Under the pieces are notes generated by a model, which was not told the DNA's origin, searched no databases, and worked only from the letters and a program-made list of their open reading frames with translations. A stretch of DNA of 64,000 bases from positions 806,001-870,000 of the forward strand of contig NZ_CP109132.1 of NCBI RefSeq assembly GCF_035918015.1. Reading direction: 5' to 3'. Made by a program: the position numbers and the translations under genes. This document shows positions 24,662 to 33,954 of the stretch, piece after piece. This DNA is from Streptomyces sp. NBC_01754. GTDB taxonomy: Bacteria; Actinomycetota; Actinomycetes; Streptomycetales; Streptomycetaceae. Each line of letters opens with the position of its first letter. The stretch's first letter is position 1.

Positions 24662-25958
24662 TCCGCTCTCCCCCGCCGAACTCCGTTCCCTGGACCGGGC
24701 GCACGTCTGGCACCCCTACGGCCCGATGCCGGGCCGGCAGGAGCCGCTGGTCGTGGAGTCCGCGTCCGGGGTACGGCTTCGTCTCGCCGAACCCGCGCAC
24801 GGTCGACGGGAGTTGGTGGACGGTATGTCGTCCTGGTGGTCGGCGGTGCACGGCTACAACCACCCGGTGCTCAACGAGGCGGCCCGCGGCCAGCTGGACC
24901 GGATGAGCCATGTGATGTTCGGCGGGCTGACCCATGAGCCCGCGGTCCGGCTGGCCGCCCGTCTGGTGGAGATCACCCCGGCACCGCTGCGGCACGTGTT
25001 CCTGGCCGACTCGGGTTCCGTCTCCGTCGAGGTGGCGGTGAAAATGTGCCTCCAGTACTGGCGTTCGGCCGGGCTGCCGGGCAAACACCGGTTGCTGACC
25101 TGGCGCGGCGGGTACCACGGGGACACCTGGCAGCCCATGTCGGTGTGCGACCCCGAGGGCGGCATGCACGAGCTGTGGTCGGGGTCGCTGCCGAGGCAGG
25201 TCTTCGCGGACGCCCCGCCGGACGGCTTCGACGCCGAGCCCGACGAGGCCTACACACGGCATCTGCGCACGCTGATCGCGGACCACGCCCATGAGCTGGC
25301 CGCGGTGATCGTGGAGCCGGTGGTCCAGGGGGCGGGCGGGGTGCGGTTCCACTCACCCGCGTATCTGCGCGTGCTGCGCGAGGCGTGCGACGAGCACGAC
25401 GTACTGCTCGTGTTCGACGAGATCGCCACGGGGTTCGGCCGTACCGGAAAGCTCTTCGCCGCGGAGCACTCGGGCGTCTCCCCCGATGTCATGTGCGTCG
25501 GCAAGGCGCTGACCGGCGGCTATCTGACGATGGCGGCGACGCTGTGCACCTCACGGGTGGCGGAGGGCATCTCCCGCGGGGAGGTACCGGTGCTGGCCCA
25601 CGGGCCCACCTTCATGGGCAACCCCCTCGCCTCGGCGGTGGCCTGCGCGTCGGTGGACCTGCTGCTGGGCCAGGACTGGGAGGCGGAGGTGCGGCGGATC
25701 GGTGCCGGGCTGGGGCGGGGCCTCGCCGAGGCCGCCGGGCTGCCCGGGGTCCGGGACGTCCGGGTGCTGGGCGCGATCGGGGTCGTGCAGCTCGACCACG
25801 AGGTGGACATGGAGGCCGCCACCCGGGCCGCGGTGGGCGAGGGCGTATGGCTGCGCCCGTTCCGCGACCTGGTGTACACGATGCCGCCGTACGTGACGGA
25901 TGACGACGACGTGGCGAGGATCTGCCGAGCCGTGTGCGCGGCGGCGGAGAAGGGCTGA
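24654..25958 (+). CDS. bioA: adenosylmethionine-8-amino-7-oxononanoate aminotransferase
   Basis: The 434-residue class III PLP aminotransferase makes 7,8-diaminononanoate. It shows [47 protein letters not shown] and the PLP lysine in CVGKALTGG (about 284). ATG 24654 overlaps the end of bioB by 8 bases. The HPY and SSWW segments distinguish it from other class III aminotransferases. bioD starts 1 base after its stop. Confidence 0.94.
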   Translation: MPDPLSPAELRSLDRAHVWHPYGPMPGRQEPLVVESASGVRLRLAEPAHGRRELVDGMSSWWSAVHGYNHPVLNEAARGQLDRMSHVMFGGLTHEPAVRLAARLVEITPAPLRHVFLADSGSVSVEVAVKMCLQYWRSAGLPGKHRLLTWRGGYHGDTWQPMSVCDPEGGMHELWSGSLPRQVFADAPPDGFDAEPDEAYTRHLRTLIADHAHELAAVIVEPVVQGAGGVRFHSPAYLRVLREACDEHDVLLVFDEIATGFGRTGKLFAAEHSGVSPDVMCVGKALTGGYLTMAATLCTSRVAEGISRGEVPVLAHGPTFMGNPLASAVACASVDLLLGQDWEAEVRRIGAGLGRGLAEAAGLPGVRDVRVLGAIGVVQLDHEVDMEAATRAAVGEGVWLRPFRDLVYTMPPYVTDDDDVARICRAVCAAAEKG

Positions 25959-25959
25959 G

Positions 25960-26649
25960 ATGACCGTGATGGTGGTGTCCGGTACGGGCACCGAGATCGG
26001 CAAGACCGTCGTGACGGCTGCCGTGGCGGCTGCCTTCCGGGACCGGCGCGTGGCGGTCCTCAAGCCCGCCCAGACGGGGCTCGCCCCCGGGGAGCCGGGG
26101 GACGCGGCCGAGGCGGCACGGCTGGCGGGCGCCCATGTCACGCCGGTGGAACTGGCCCGGTTCCCGGAGCCGCTGGCCCCTGAGACGGCGGCGCGCCGGG
26201 CCGGTCTGCCCCCGGTCCGCCCCTTCGAGATCGCCGAGGCGGCACAGAAGCTGGCGACCGAGCACGACCTGGTGCTGGTCGAGGGAGCGGGCGGGCTGCT
26301 CGTACGGTTCGACGGCGAGGGCTCCACGCTCGCGGACGCCGCCCGGCTGCTGGCCGCGCCGGTGCTCCTCGTGGTCCCCGCGGGCCTGGGCACGCTCAAC
26401 GCGACGGCGCTGACGGCGGAGGCGCTGCTCACACGCGGTCTGGAGTGCCCCGGGGTCGTGGTGGGCAGCATGCCGGCGGACCCGGACCTGGCCTCGCGGT
26501 GCAACGTGGAGGATCTTCCGGTGGCCGCGGGCGCCCCGCTGCTGGGCGTCGTCCCCGCCGGTGCGGGGTCGCTCGCCCCGGCGGACTTCCGGGTGCGGGC
26601 GGGGAGCTGGCTGGCTCCCGCACTCGGCGGGAACCGGCGGCCCGGCTGA
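25960..26649 (+). CDS. bioD: dethiobiotin synthetase
   Basis: The 229-residue ATPase closes the ureido ring of dethiobiotin. The P-loop GTGTEIGKT is at residues 8-16, followed by LKPAQTG, and VEGAGGLLVRFD lies mid-protein. The gene starts at ATG 25960, one base after the bioA stop, and completes the bioB-bioA-bioD operon. About 200 bases with no clear gene follow. Confidence 0.94.
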   Translation: MTVMVVSGTGTEIGKTVVTAAVAAAFRDRRVAVLKPAQTGLAPGEPGDAAEAARLAGAHVTPVELARFPEPLAPETAARRAGLPPVRPFEIAEAAQKLATEHDLVLVEGAGGLLVRFDGEGSTLADAARLLAAPVLLVVPAGLGTLNATALTAEALLTRGLECPGVVVGSMPADPDLASRCNVEDLPVAAGAPLLGVVPAGAGSLAPADFRVRAGSWLAPALGGNRRPG

Positions 26650-26852
26650 GCGGGCGGTCCGCCGTCCGGCCCGATCGCGTCCGACGCCGGTTCCGGCACG
26701 GAGCCGTGCGCGCCGGCCCGTCCACGCGGCACCGCGGCTGTCCGGGTGCGCGGACCCCACCACGTCCCGGGTGCGGCCCCTGGCAGCCGGGTCCGCGTCC
26801 ACGATGTGAAAACGGCTCGCCGGGCGGTCCGGTGACATGGTCGGCTCGGGCG

Positions 26853-27272
26853 ATGAGTGATCTCGACATCAGGTACGCCGTCCCCGCCGACATCGACGCC
26901 GTGCTGCGGTTCTGGCGGGAATCGGCGGAGGGCACCAGCATCAGCGACGACCACGACGGGGTGGCCGGACTCCTCGCCAGGGACCCCGAAGCGCTGCTGC
27001 TGGCGGAACGTGACGGGGCACCGGTGGGGACCGTCATCGCCGGCTTCGACGGGTGGCGCTGCTCCGTCTACCGGCTGGCCGTGCATCCCGGCCACCGCCG
27101 GCAGGGTGTCGCCACCGCCCTGCTGGAAGCCGTGGAAGAGCGGTTCGCCGCACTGGGCGGGCGGCGTGCCGATGCCATGGTGCTGGAGGCCAACGAGAGG
27201 GCGCGGCACGCCTGGGCGGCGAGCGGATACCACCGCGAGGACCACTGGCGCCGCTGGGTCAAGCCGTTGTGA
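26853..27272 (+). CDS. GNAT-family N-acetyltransferase
   Basis: The 139-residue single-domain GNAT protein has the acetyl-CoA loop VHPGHRRQGVATALLEAVEE (about residues 75-94) and an AWAASGYHRE C-terminal segment, resembling the RimI-like group. The substrate is unknown. It follows the biotin operon by 203 bases and probably has its own promoter. Confidence 0.88.
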   Translation: MSDLDIRYAVPADIDAVLRFWRESAEGTSISDDHDGVAGLLARDPEALLLAERDGAPVGTVIAGFDGWRCSVYRLAVHPGHRRQGVATALLEAVEERFAALGGRRADAMVLEANERARHAWAASGYHREDHWRRWVKPL

Positions 27273-27291
27273 GCCGGTCCTGACCGCCGTC

Positions 27292-27582
27292 ATGCGCGAG
27301 GTCGGCCGCGTCACCGAGGGCGACCGGGCTCCGGGCAGCGGCCGGAAGGCGGCGGTCTTCGCGCCGGCCGGATGCCTGACGGGCGTAGAGGTGGCCGAGC
27401 GGTCGCCGGGGCGGACCCGGTACCGGATGGGGCGGGTCCCGGAGGAGCCCGCCGAGGGGTGGGAGAGCGTCACCGTCGACATCACCGACGCGTACGGTGA
27501 GCGGACCCACGTCACGCCCTCAAGGGACGAACTCCGACAAGAGCGGGCAGAGCCCGCCCGCCGGGTGCTTCGCCGTCCTTAG
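27292..27582 (+). CDS. hypothetical protein
   Basis: The 96-residue frame from ATG 27292 starts MREVGRVTEGDRAPGSGRKA and ends RQERAEPARRVLRRP. Third positions are strongly G/C and it is read in the same direction as its neighbours, 19 bases after the acetyltransferase stop. No domain, signal or membrane segment is recognised. A small hairpin (GCGGGC-AGA-GCCCGC) lies inside its last codons. It may be real or a chance frame. Confidence 0.45.
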   Translation: MREVGRVTEGDRAPGSGRKAAVFAPAGCLTGVEVAERSPGRTRYRMGRVPEEPAEGWESVTVDITDAYGERTHVTPSRDELRQERAEPARRVLRRP

Positions 27583-27630
27583 AATGGCTTCCCCGCTGTT
27601 CGATTCTTCGAAAGGTGTGAACGTCCTTCC

Positions 27631-27735
27631 ATGGGCGAGCCTCCCAGTAGCCGGTCCCGCCGTCGTCGCCTCGGCCTCCGAGACCGCGCGAACCTCCTGC
27701 CCCTGCCCGATCATGGGACGGAGGTGAACCGATGA
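27631..27735 (+). CDS. possible 34-residue leader peptide upstream of the CNNM genes
   Basis: ATG 27631 opens a short frame reading MGEPPSSRSRRRRLGLRDRA then NLLPLPDHGTEVNR. Its TGA (27733-27735) overlaps the ATG of the next gene in an ATGA junction, which is typical of translational coupling. It is very basic and has no counterpart I recognise. It could be a regulatory leader, or the next gene's mRNA may simply read this way by chance. Confidence 0.35.
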   Translation: MGEPPSSRSRRRRLGLRDRANLLPLPDHGTEVNR

Positions 27736-29066
27736 CCGAAGTGCTTCTGCTCCTGGTGGCCGTGCTGCTCTCACTGGCCTGCGGCGCGTTCGTGGCAGCC
27801 GAATTCTCTCTGACGACCGTCGAGCGGGGCGCACTCGAACGGGCCGTGGAACGGGGGGAACGGGGCGCCGCTGGAGCCCTCAAGGCCGTACGCGGCCTCA
27901 CCTTCCAGCTCTCCGGGGCCCAGCTCGGCATCACCGTCACCAACCTGGTGGTCGGCATGCTCTCCGAACCGTCCGTCGCCGCCCTGATCCGGGGGCCGGT
28001 GGAGGCCACGGGGCTCTCGCCCGGCGTGTCCTCCTCACTCGCCCTGGTGATCGGCACCGCGCTGTCCACCGTGGTCCTGATGGTGGTCGGTGAGCTCGTA
28101 CCGAAGAACTGGGCGATCTCGTCGCCGCTGGCCGTCGCCAAGGCCGTGGCCACGCCGCAACGGATGTTCACGGCCGTCTTCCGGCCGTTCATCGGTCACC
28201 TCAACAACACGGCCAACCACATCGTGCGCCGCTTCGGCCTGGAGCCGGCCGAGGAACTGGCCTCGGCGCGCAGCCCTCAGGAGCTGGTGGCCCTGGCTCG
28301 GCACTCCGCGAAGGCGGGAGCCCTGGAGGCCGACACCGCGGAGCTGTTCGTGCGGACGCTCAACCTCTCCGAACTCACGGCGGAGAACGTGATGACGCCG
28401 CGCGTCCAGGTCACGGCGCTGGACGTGCGGGCCACCGCGGAGGACGTCGCCAACGCCACGCGGGCGACCGGCCTCTCCCGGTTCCCGGTCTACCGGGGCA
28501 GCCTGGACACGGTCGTCGGCGTGGCGCACATCAAGGACGTACTGGCCGTCCCGGCAGCCCAGCGGCCCCGCAAGAGGGTGTCCGAGATGCTGCGCGAACC
28601 GCTGCTGGTGCCGGAGACGCTCCCGGTGGACCAGCTGCTGGACCGGCTGTCGGGCAAGCTGGCCATGGCCGTCGTCATCGACGAGTACGGCGGGACGGCG
28701 GGCGTGGTGACGCTGGAGGACATCGTCGAGGAGGTCGTCGGCGAGGTGCGGGACGAACACGATCCGCACGAGACGCCCGATCTGGCACCGGCCGGCGAGG
28801 ACGCCGACGGCCGCACCCTGTGGTCGGCCGACGGCGCCGCCCGCACCGATCAGCTCCGGAGCGTGGGGCTGCGGGTGCCGGACGGCCCCTACGAGACCCT
28901 GGCAGGACTCGTCGCCACCGAGGTCGGCCGGATTCCGGTGGTGGGCGACACGGTCGAGCTCGGTGGCTGGCGGATCGACGTGGTGGACGCCTCGGGGCAC
29001 CGCGCCGCGCGCGCCCTGCTGCACGCGCCGCTGCCCGGGACCGACGAACCGGAGGAGGCACGATGA
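27732..29066 (+). CDS. CNNM/CorC-type membrane protein (hemolysin family) with CBS and CorC_HlyC domains
   Basis: The 444-residue protein has an N-terminal DUF21/CNNM membrane domain with about four segments (residues 1-150, including GAQLGITVTNLVVGML and GELVPKNWAI). A CBS pair (VMTPRVQV, FPVYRG, VVIDEYGGTAGVVTLEDIVE) and a C-terminal CorC_HlyC domain follow. Members move or regulate Mg2+ or other divalent ions; hemolysin is a historical name. It is translationally coupled to a second, shorter paralogue. Confidence 0.9.
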   Translation: MTEVLLLLVAVLLSLACGAFVAAEFSLTTVERGALERAVERGERGAAGALKAVRGLTFQLSGAQLGITVTNLVVGMLSEPSVAALIRGPVEATGLSPGVSSSLALVIGTALSTVVLMVVGELVPKNWAISSPLAVAKAVATPQRMFTAVFRPFIGHLNNTANHIVRRFGLEPAEELASARSPQELVALARHSAKAGALEADTAELFVRTLNLSELTAENVMTPRVQVTALDVRATAEDVANATRATGLSRFPVYRGSLDTVVGVAHIKDVLAVPAAQRPRKRVSEMLREPLLVPETLPVDQLLDRLSGKLAMAVVIDEYGGTAGVVTLEDIVEEVVGEVRDEHDPHETPDLAPAGEDADGRTLWSADGAARTDQLRSVGLRVPDGPYETLAGLVATEVGRIPVVGDTVELGGWRIDVVDASGHRAARALLHAPLPGTDEPEEAR

Positions 29067-30082
29067 CCGCTCTCCAGCTCTTCGTCGGCCTGCTGACCCT
29101 GGTCGTGAACGCCTTCTTCGTCGGAGCGGAGTTCGCCCTGATCTCCGTACGCCGCAGCCAGATCGAGCCGGAGGCCGAGGCCGGGAACAAGCGGGCGCGC
29201 AGTGTGATCTGGGGGCTCGAACACGTCTCGGCGCTCCTGGCCGCGGCGCAGCTGGGCATCACGCTCTGCACGCTGGTCCTGGGCATCGTGGCCGAGCCCG
29301 CCATCGCACACCTGCTGGAGCCCGTGTTCGACGCGGTGGGCGTGCCGCACGGAGTGGTCCATCCGGCCTCGTTCGTGATCGCCCTGGCACTGGCGACCTA
29401 TCTGCACATGCTGCTCGGCGAGATGGTGCCGAAGAACATCGCGCTGGCCGAGCCCGCACGGACGGCGCTGCTGCTCGGACCGCCGCTGGTCACCCTGGCC
29501 AGGACATTGCGCCCGGTGATCTTCACCATCAACGCCTTCGCCAACATGCTGCTCGCGCTGTTGCGGGTGGAGACCAGGGACGAGGTGTCCGCCACCTTCT
29601 CCGACGACGAACTGGCGCTGCTGGTCAAGGACGCCGGGGCCGCGGGACTGGTCGACGACCGCTCCGCGGAACGGCTGCGGCACGCGCTGGAGCTGGGCCG
29701 CCGCCCGGTACGGGATGTGGTGCTGCCGGTCGACAGGGTGCTGTACACGCGGGTGGGCACGACTCCTGAGGAACTCGAGCGGCTGTCGTGGGAGTCCGGT
29801 TTCTCGCGTTTCCCTGTGATGGACAGCGAGCAGCGGATTTTGGGATACCTCCATGTGAAGGACGCCCTGGACGCCACCCCCCGGGACGTCCCGTTCCCGG
29901 TGTCGGCCCTGCGGCCGATCGCCCGGGTACGGGCCGCCACGCCGCTCGACGACGTACTGACTGCCCTGCGCCGGAGCCGCACGCACCTGGCGGTCGTCGT
30001 CGACGACGACAACCGGCTGGCCGGACTGGTCACGATGGAGGACGTGCTGCGTGAACTGGTGGGCCGGCCTCAGGCCCGCTGA
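29063..30082 (+). CDS. CNNM/CBS membrane protein lacking the CorC_HlyC domain
   Basis: The 339-residue paralogue of the preceding protein has the same DUF21 membrane domain (AAQLGITLCTLVLGIVAEPA, GEMVPKNIAL) and a CBS pair (FPVMDSEQRILGYLHVKDAL, VVDDDNRLAGLVTMEDVLRE), but it ends shortly after the CBS pair. Its ATG overlaps the stop of the upstream gene (ATGA), so the two are made together and may form a heteromeric complex. Confidence 0.9.
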   Translation: MTALQLFVGLLTLVVNAFFVGAEFALISVRRSQIEPEAEAGNKRARSVIWGLEHVSALLAAAQLGITLCTLVLGIVAEPAIAHLLEPVFDAVGVPHGVVHPASFVIALALATYLHMLLGEMVPKNIALAEPARTALLLGPPLVTLARTLRPVIFTINAFANMLLALLRVETRDEVSATFSDDELALLVKDAGAAGLVDDRSAERLRHALELGRRPVRDVVLPVDRVLYTRVGTTPEELERLSWESGFSRFPVMDSEQRILGYLHVKDALDATPRDVPFPVSALRPIARVRAATPLDDVLTALRRSRTHLAVVVDDDNRLAGLVTMEDVLRELVGRPQAR

Positions 30083-30252
30083 CGCCCGGCGGCGGAGCGC
30101 CCGGGGCAGGGCCTGCCCTGCCCCGGACCGCCCCTTCTGTCGAGGCGCTCGGGGTGCCGGCGCGGTGCCGCGCCGGTCTGCGGGACTGGTGGGGGGCGGG
30201 GGTTCCGGGGGCCGCTGGGCCGCTCTCCGCGTCACGGTACGATCGCACCGCC

Positions 30253-31089
30253 ATGGAATTGAATGCCTCCTACACCAGTGTCGTCGCGGTCGGTGACTCC
30301 TTCACCGAAGGCATGTCGGACCTGCTGCCCGACGGTTCGTACCGCGGCTGGGCCGACGTGCTCGCCACCCGTCTCGCAGCCCGGACGCCCGGATTCCGTT
30401 ACGCCAACCTCGCCGTACGGGGCAAGCTCATCGGCCAGATCGTCGACGAGCAGGTCTCCGTCGCCGCCGCGCTGAAGCCGGACGTCATCACGCTCGTCGG
30501 CGGTCTCAACGACACCCTGCGCCCGAAGTGCGACATGGGCATGGTGCGGGACCGGCTGGAAGAGGCGGTCGAGTGCCTGGCCCCGGCGTGCGGAACGCTC
30601 GTGCTGATGCGGAGCCCCGGCCGCGACGGACCGGTACTGGAGCGCTTCCGGCCCCGTATGGAGGAGCTCTTCTCCCTCGTGGACGAGCTGGCCGCGCGGC
30701 ACGGGGCGCTGGTGACCGATCTCTACGGGGCGCGGTCGCTCGCCGACCCGCGGATGTGGGACGTGGACCGGCTCCACCTGACGGCCGAAGGGCACCGCAG
30801 GGTCGCGGAGGCGGTCTGGCAGACGCTCGGCATGCCGGCCGAGAGCGACTGGCGGGCGCCGATGCCCATGACACCCCCGGTGCGCTGGGCGACGCGGCGG
30901 GTGGACGACGTGCGGTTCGCCCGGCGGCATCTGATGCCGTGGATCGGACGGCGCCTCACCGGCAGGTCGTCCGGCGACGGACGGGCCGGCGCCCAGTTCG
31001 ACGCGGCGCTCGGGACGGCTTTCTGGATCACCCCGGAGGACGTCGACGCGCCCGGTCCTGTGACGGGCTGGCGCCGCCTGGACGGCTGA
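30253..31089 (+). CDS. SGNH/GDSL-family hydrolase
   Basis: The 278-residue protein has block I VAVGDSFTEG with the nucleophile Ser, block III GGLNDTLRP, and block V DRLHLTAEGHRRVAE with the Asp-His pair, i.e. a complete SGNH active site. No signal peptide is seen, so it should be cytoplasmic. About 80 extra residues follow the catalytic domain. Likely an esterase or acylhydrolase; the substrate is unknown. ATG 30253. Confidence 0.88.
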   Translation: MELNASYTSVVAVGDSFTEGMSDLLPDGSYRGWADVLATRLAARTPGFRYANLAVRGKLIGQIVDEQVSVAAALKPDVITLVGGLNDTLRPKCDMGMVRDRLEEAVECLAPACGTLVLMRSPGRDGPVLERFRPRMEELFSLVDELAARHGALVTDLYGARSLADPRMWDVDRLHLTAEGHRRVAEAVWQTLGMPAESDWRAPMPMTPPVRWATRRVDDVRFARRHLMPWIGRRLTGRSSGDGRAGAQFDAALGTAFWITPEDVDAPGPVTGWRRLDG

Positions 31090-31293
31090 ACGCTCGTCCG
31101 GTGCGCCGGGGCTTCCTCGGCCCTCGGTCGACCGGGGCCGGTACCCGCATTTCCTTGGCCGGCCTCGGCACCTTGGTGAAGCGGCGGTGTGACGGGCACT
31201 CATGACGGAGCCCCGGCGGCCCGGCAGGCCGGCGCCGACTCGCCCCTGCGGCGGTGGACGATCGACCGGCCGAGCCGGCGTACCTCCGCGCGG

Positions 31294-32340
31294 TCAGTGC
31301 CCGCCGGCCTTCTCAGCCACGGGCGAGGTACTGGCGCGGACGACGAGCTCCGGTTCGACCGAGGCGGGCTCGTGTGCCGCCTCCGGGTCGTCGATGTGCC
31401 GCAGCAGATGGTTGACCGCGAGTGCGCCCATCTCCTCGAAGGGCTGAGCCACCGTGGTGAGCGAGGGCGAGCAGTATTCGGCCAGGGCGATGTCGTCCAC
31501 ACCGATGACGGAGATGTCCTGCGGGACGCGTCGCCCCAGCTCGTGCAGGGCCCGGATCACGCCGAACGCCATTTCGTCGCTCGCGGCGAACACCGCTGTC
31601 ACTTCCGGGATACGGCCCAGGATCAGACCGTTGCGGTAGCCGGACGAGGGTGACCAGTCGCCCTTGAGGATCGGTGGGACGGTGCGGCCCTGCGCTTCGA
31701 GCGTCTCGCGCCAGCCATGGATCCGATTGACGGCGTCGAGCCATTCGCCGGGGCCCGACACATGCCAGACGGTCTCGTGGCCCAGGTCGAGCAGATGGCG
31801 CGTGGCGAGCCGGGCAGCCTGCGACTGGTCGATCGCCACGACTTCCGACGCGGGCGTGCGCGACCCGTCGACCGTCACGGTGGGGAGCGAACCCGTCAGT
31901 TGCTCGATGCGCGGGCTGACGTGGATCAGCGGGATGGCGAGGATGACTCCTTCGACGCTCTGATCGGCCAGCCGCGAGAGCGCCGCCTCGACGGCGGACG
32001 TGTCCAGTGACGCCGTGGAGGCGATGGAGACCGAGTAACCGGCCGCGCGTGCGGCGTTCTCGATGCCGAAGGTCAGGTTGAGGCGTGAGTAGAACGCCGT
32101 CTGCAGGTTGACGACACCGATCGTCCGGCTGCGTCCCGACGACAGGATCTGGGCGGCGCTGTTCTTGCGGTAACCGAGGCGTTCCACAGCGTCGAGTACA
32201 CGCGCGCGGGTTTCGGCGCGCACGTTGACATGACCGGACAGCACCCGCGAGACCGTCTGCGGCGAGACTCCCGCAGCCTGCGCCACGTCGGTCATGCCGG
32301 GCGTCTTCCTGGTTTCTCCCTCGCCCGTGCCGGTGCCCAT
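31294..32340 (-). CDS. LacI-family regulator of the adjacent sugar operon
   Basis: The 348-residue protein has an N-terminal LacI helix-turn-helix (MTDVAQAAGVSPQTVSRVLS, about residues 16-35), the hinge region with Leu, and a periplasmic-binding-like sugar domain. It is divergent from an ABC sugar operon that ends in a beta-galactosidase, so it most likely represses that operon in the absence of a galactoside. A CGATG/CATCG dyad in the 232-base gap is a candidate operator. Confidence 0.92.
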   Translation of the reverse strand: MGTGTGEGETRKTPGMTDVAQAAGVSPQTVSRVLSGHVNVRAETRARVLDAVERLGYRKNSAAQILSSGRSRTIGVVNLQTAFYSRLNLTFGIENAARAAGYSVSIASTASLDTSAVEAALSRLADQSVEGVILAIPLIHVSPRIEQLTGSLPTVTVDGSRTPASEVVAIDQSQAARLATRHLLDLGHETVWHVSGPGEWLDAVNRIHGWRETLEAQGRTVPPILKGDWSPSSGYRNGLILGRIPEVTAVFAASDEMAFGVIRALHELGRRVPQDISVIGVDDIALAEYCSPSLTTVAQPFEEMGALAVNHLLRHIDDPEAAHEPASVEPELVVRASTSPVAEKAGGH

Positions 32341-32422
32341 GCGTCCTGTCCTCCTCGCTCAGGGGTATGGGCGAATGATAGCGGCACCATGCCCCAGGTC
32401 TTGCGGGCCGGCGAATCCGCTC

Positions 32423-32438
32423 CGATGTCTTGGCATCG
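32423..32438. promoter_or_regulatory. candidate LacI operator
   Basis: CGATG TCTTGG CATCG is a short inverted repeat in the gap between the LacI gene and the binding-protein gene. Its position 83 bases from the LacI start and 135 from the binding-protein start fits a divergent operator, but the dyad is only 5 bp. Confidence 0.35.
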
Positions 32439-32572
32439 CTAACATCCTCTGCCATAGTTCCGGCCATGCATACGAGGACGACGGCCTGCGCCGCCCTCGT
32501 TGGGAGCGCTACCGCAGCTGATCCACCGGCGTTCACCGGGGTCCGGTCTGCCTACGCACACAAGGAGGGGCC

Positions 32573-33868
32573 ATGAAGGCATCCCGCACTCGAACCGTCG
32601 GAACCGCTGCGATCGCAGCTCTCGCGCTGGCGCTCGCCGGCTGCTCGTCCTCCGAGGGGGGCCAGGACTCCGGCTCACCGGAGGAACTCACGTTCTGGGG
32701 CTGGTCGCCCGGCTACGCGGACGCGGTCAAGGCGTTCAACGACAGCCACCCCGACATCGAGGTCACCTACCAGGAGGTACAGCCCGGAGCCAAGGGCGGG
32801 TACCAGAAGATGCTGAACGCCGTCCAGGCCGGCAACGCCCCCTGTCTGGCCCAGGTGGGGTACGAGACCCTTTCCAGTTTCGCGGCGCAGGGCGCGCTCC
32901 AGGACGTGCACGAGTACGCCGAGGGCGATGAGCCGGACTTCCAGCCGGCTGCCTGGCAGTCCGTCCGCCTGGGGGACGCCGTCTACGGGGCGCCTGTCGA
33001 CACCGGTCCGATGGCGTTGTTCTACAACAAGAAGGTCTACGACTCGCTCGGGCTGGAGCCCCCGGCGACGTGGAGCGAGTACCGGCGGCAGGCCGAGAAG
33101 ATCCATGCCTCCGACCCGGACCGCTACATCTCCTCGCCCTATCTGAACTACGACTACGCGGGCCTGTCCTGGCAGGCGCGCGCGAGCTGGTTCGGGGTGA
33201 AGGGCGACTCGTGGAAGGTCGACGTGGCTTCCGAGGCGAACCAGAAGGTGGCCGACTACTGGCAGGGTCTCGTGGACGCGGACCTGATCAGCGGCGCCCC
33301 CATGTACGACCAGGCGTGGTACGCGGGTCTTGGTAGCGGTAACATCACGACCGTCGTCGGGGCCGTCTGGCAGGCCGGCGTGATCAAGGGCGGCGTGAAG
33401 GACGGCGCAGGCGACTGGGCCGTGGCCCCCATGCCGCAGTGGAAGGCCGGAGAGAAGGCCGTGGGCAACGCGGGCGGCTCGGCCACCGCCGTCCTCAAGG
33501 GCTGCAGGTCGGCCGAGGCGGCCTGGACGTTCGCCCACTGGCTGAGCACCGACCGCACCGCCTACGGCGACCTGGTGACCAAGGCCTCGCTGTACCCGGC
33601 CGCCTCCGCACTGCTCGATCTTCCGCAACTCCAGAAGAAGGACCCCTACTTCGGGGGACAGCCGATCTACGACGTCTTCGCCGAAGCGGCGGCCGGGGTC
33701 ACCCCGGGCTGGACCTGGGGTCCGATCATGACCAAGACCACCACCGACCTGGACGACGCGCTGGGCAGGGCCTGGGCCGGTCAGGGCAGCCTCGGGGACG
33801 CGCTGGTGACGACCCGGACCAAGACGGTCGCCGAGCTGAAGAACCAGGGCCTGAAGGTCGCCGAGTAA
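32573..33868 (+). CDS. sugar ABC transporter substrate-binding lipoprotein
   Basis: The 431-residue protein has a lipoprotein signal ending in the lipobox LAGC (Cys24), then a Ser/Gly-rich linker and a family 1 solute-binding fold (ELTFWGWSPGYADAV, PVDTGPMALFYNKKVYDSLG). It should be anchored on the outer face of the membrane and bind an oligosaccharide, probably a beta-galactoside given the GH35 enzyme downstream. Two permease genes follow. AGGAGGGG precedes ATG 32573. Confidence 0.93.
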   Translation: MKASRTRTVGTAAIAALALALAGCSSSEGGQDSGSPEELTFWGWSPGYADAVKAFNDSHPDIEVTYQEVQPGAKGGYQKMLNAVQAGNAPCLAQVGYETLSSFAAQGALQDVHEYAEGDEPDFQPAAWQSVRLGDAVYGAPVDTGPMALFYNKKVYDSLGLEPPATWSEYRRQAEKIHASDPDRYISSPYLNYDYAGLSWQARASWFGVKGDSWKVDVASEANQKVADYWQGLVDADLISGAPMYDQAWYAGLGSGNITTVVGAVWQAGVIKGGVKDGAGDWAVAPMPQWKAGEKAVGNAGGSATAVLKGCRSAEAAWTFAHWLSTDRTAYGDLVTKASLYPAASALLDLPQLQKKDPYFGGQPIYDVFAEAAAGVTPGWTWGPIMTKTTTDLDDALGRAWAGQGSLGDALVTTRTKTVAELKNQGLKVAE

Positions 33869-33954
33869 CCACGTACGCCAACGGGCGGCCGGTCAGGACA
33901 GGTCCGGCCGGCCGGCCGCCGATCCCCGCAGAGCCCCGATTCGGAAGAGAACCC

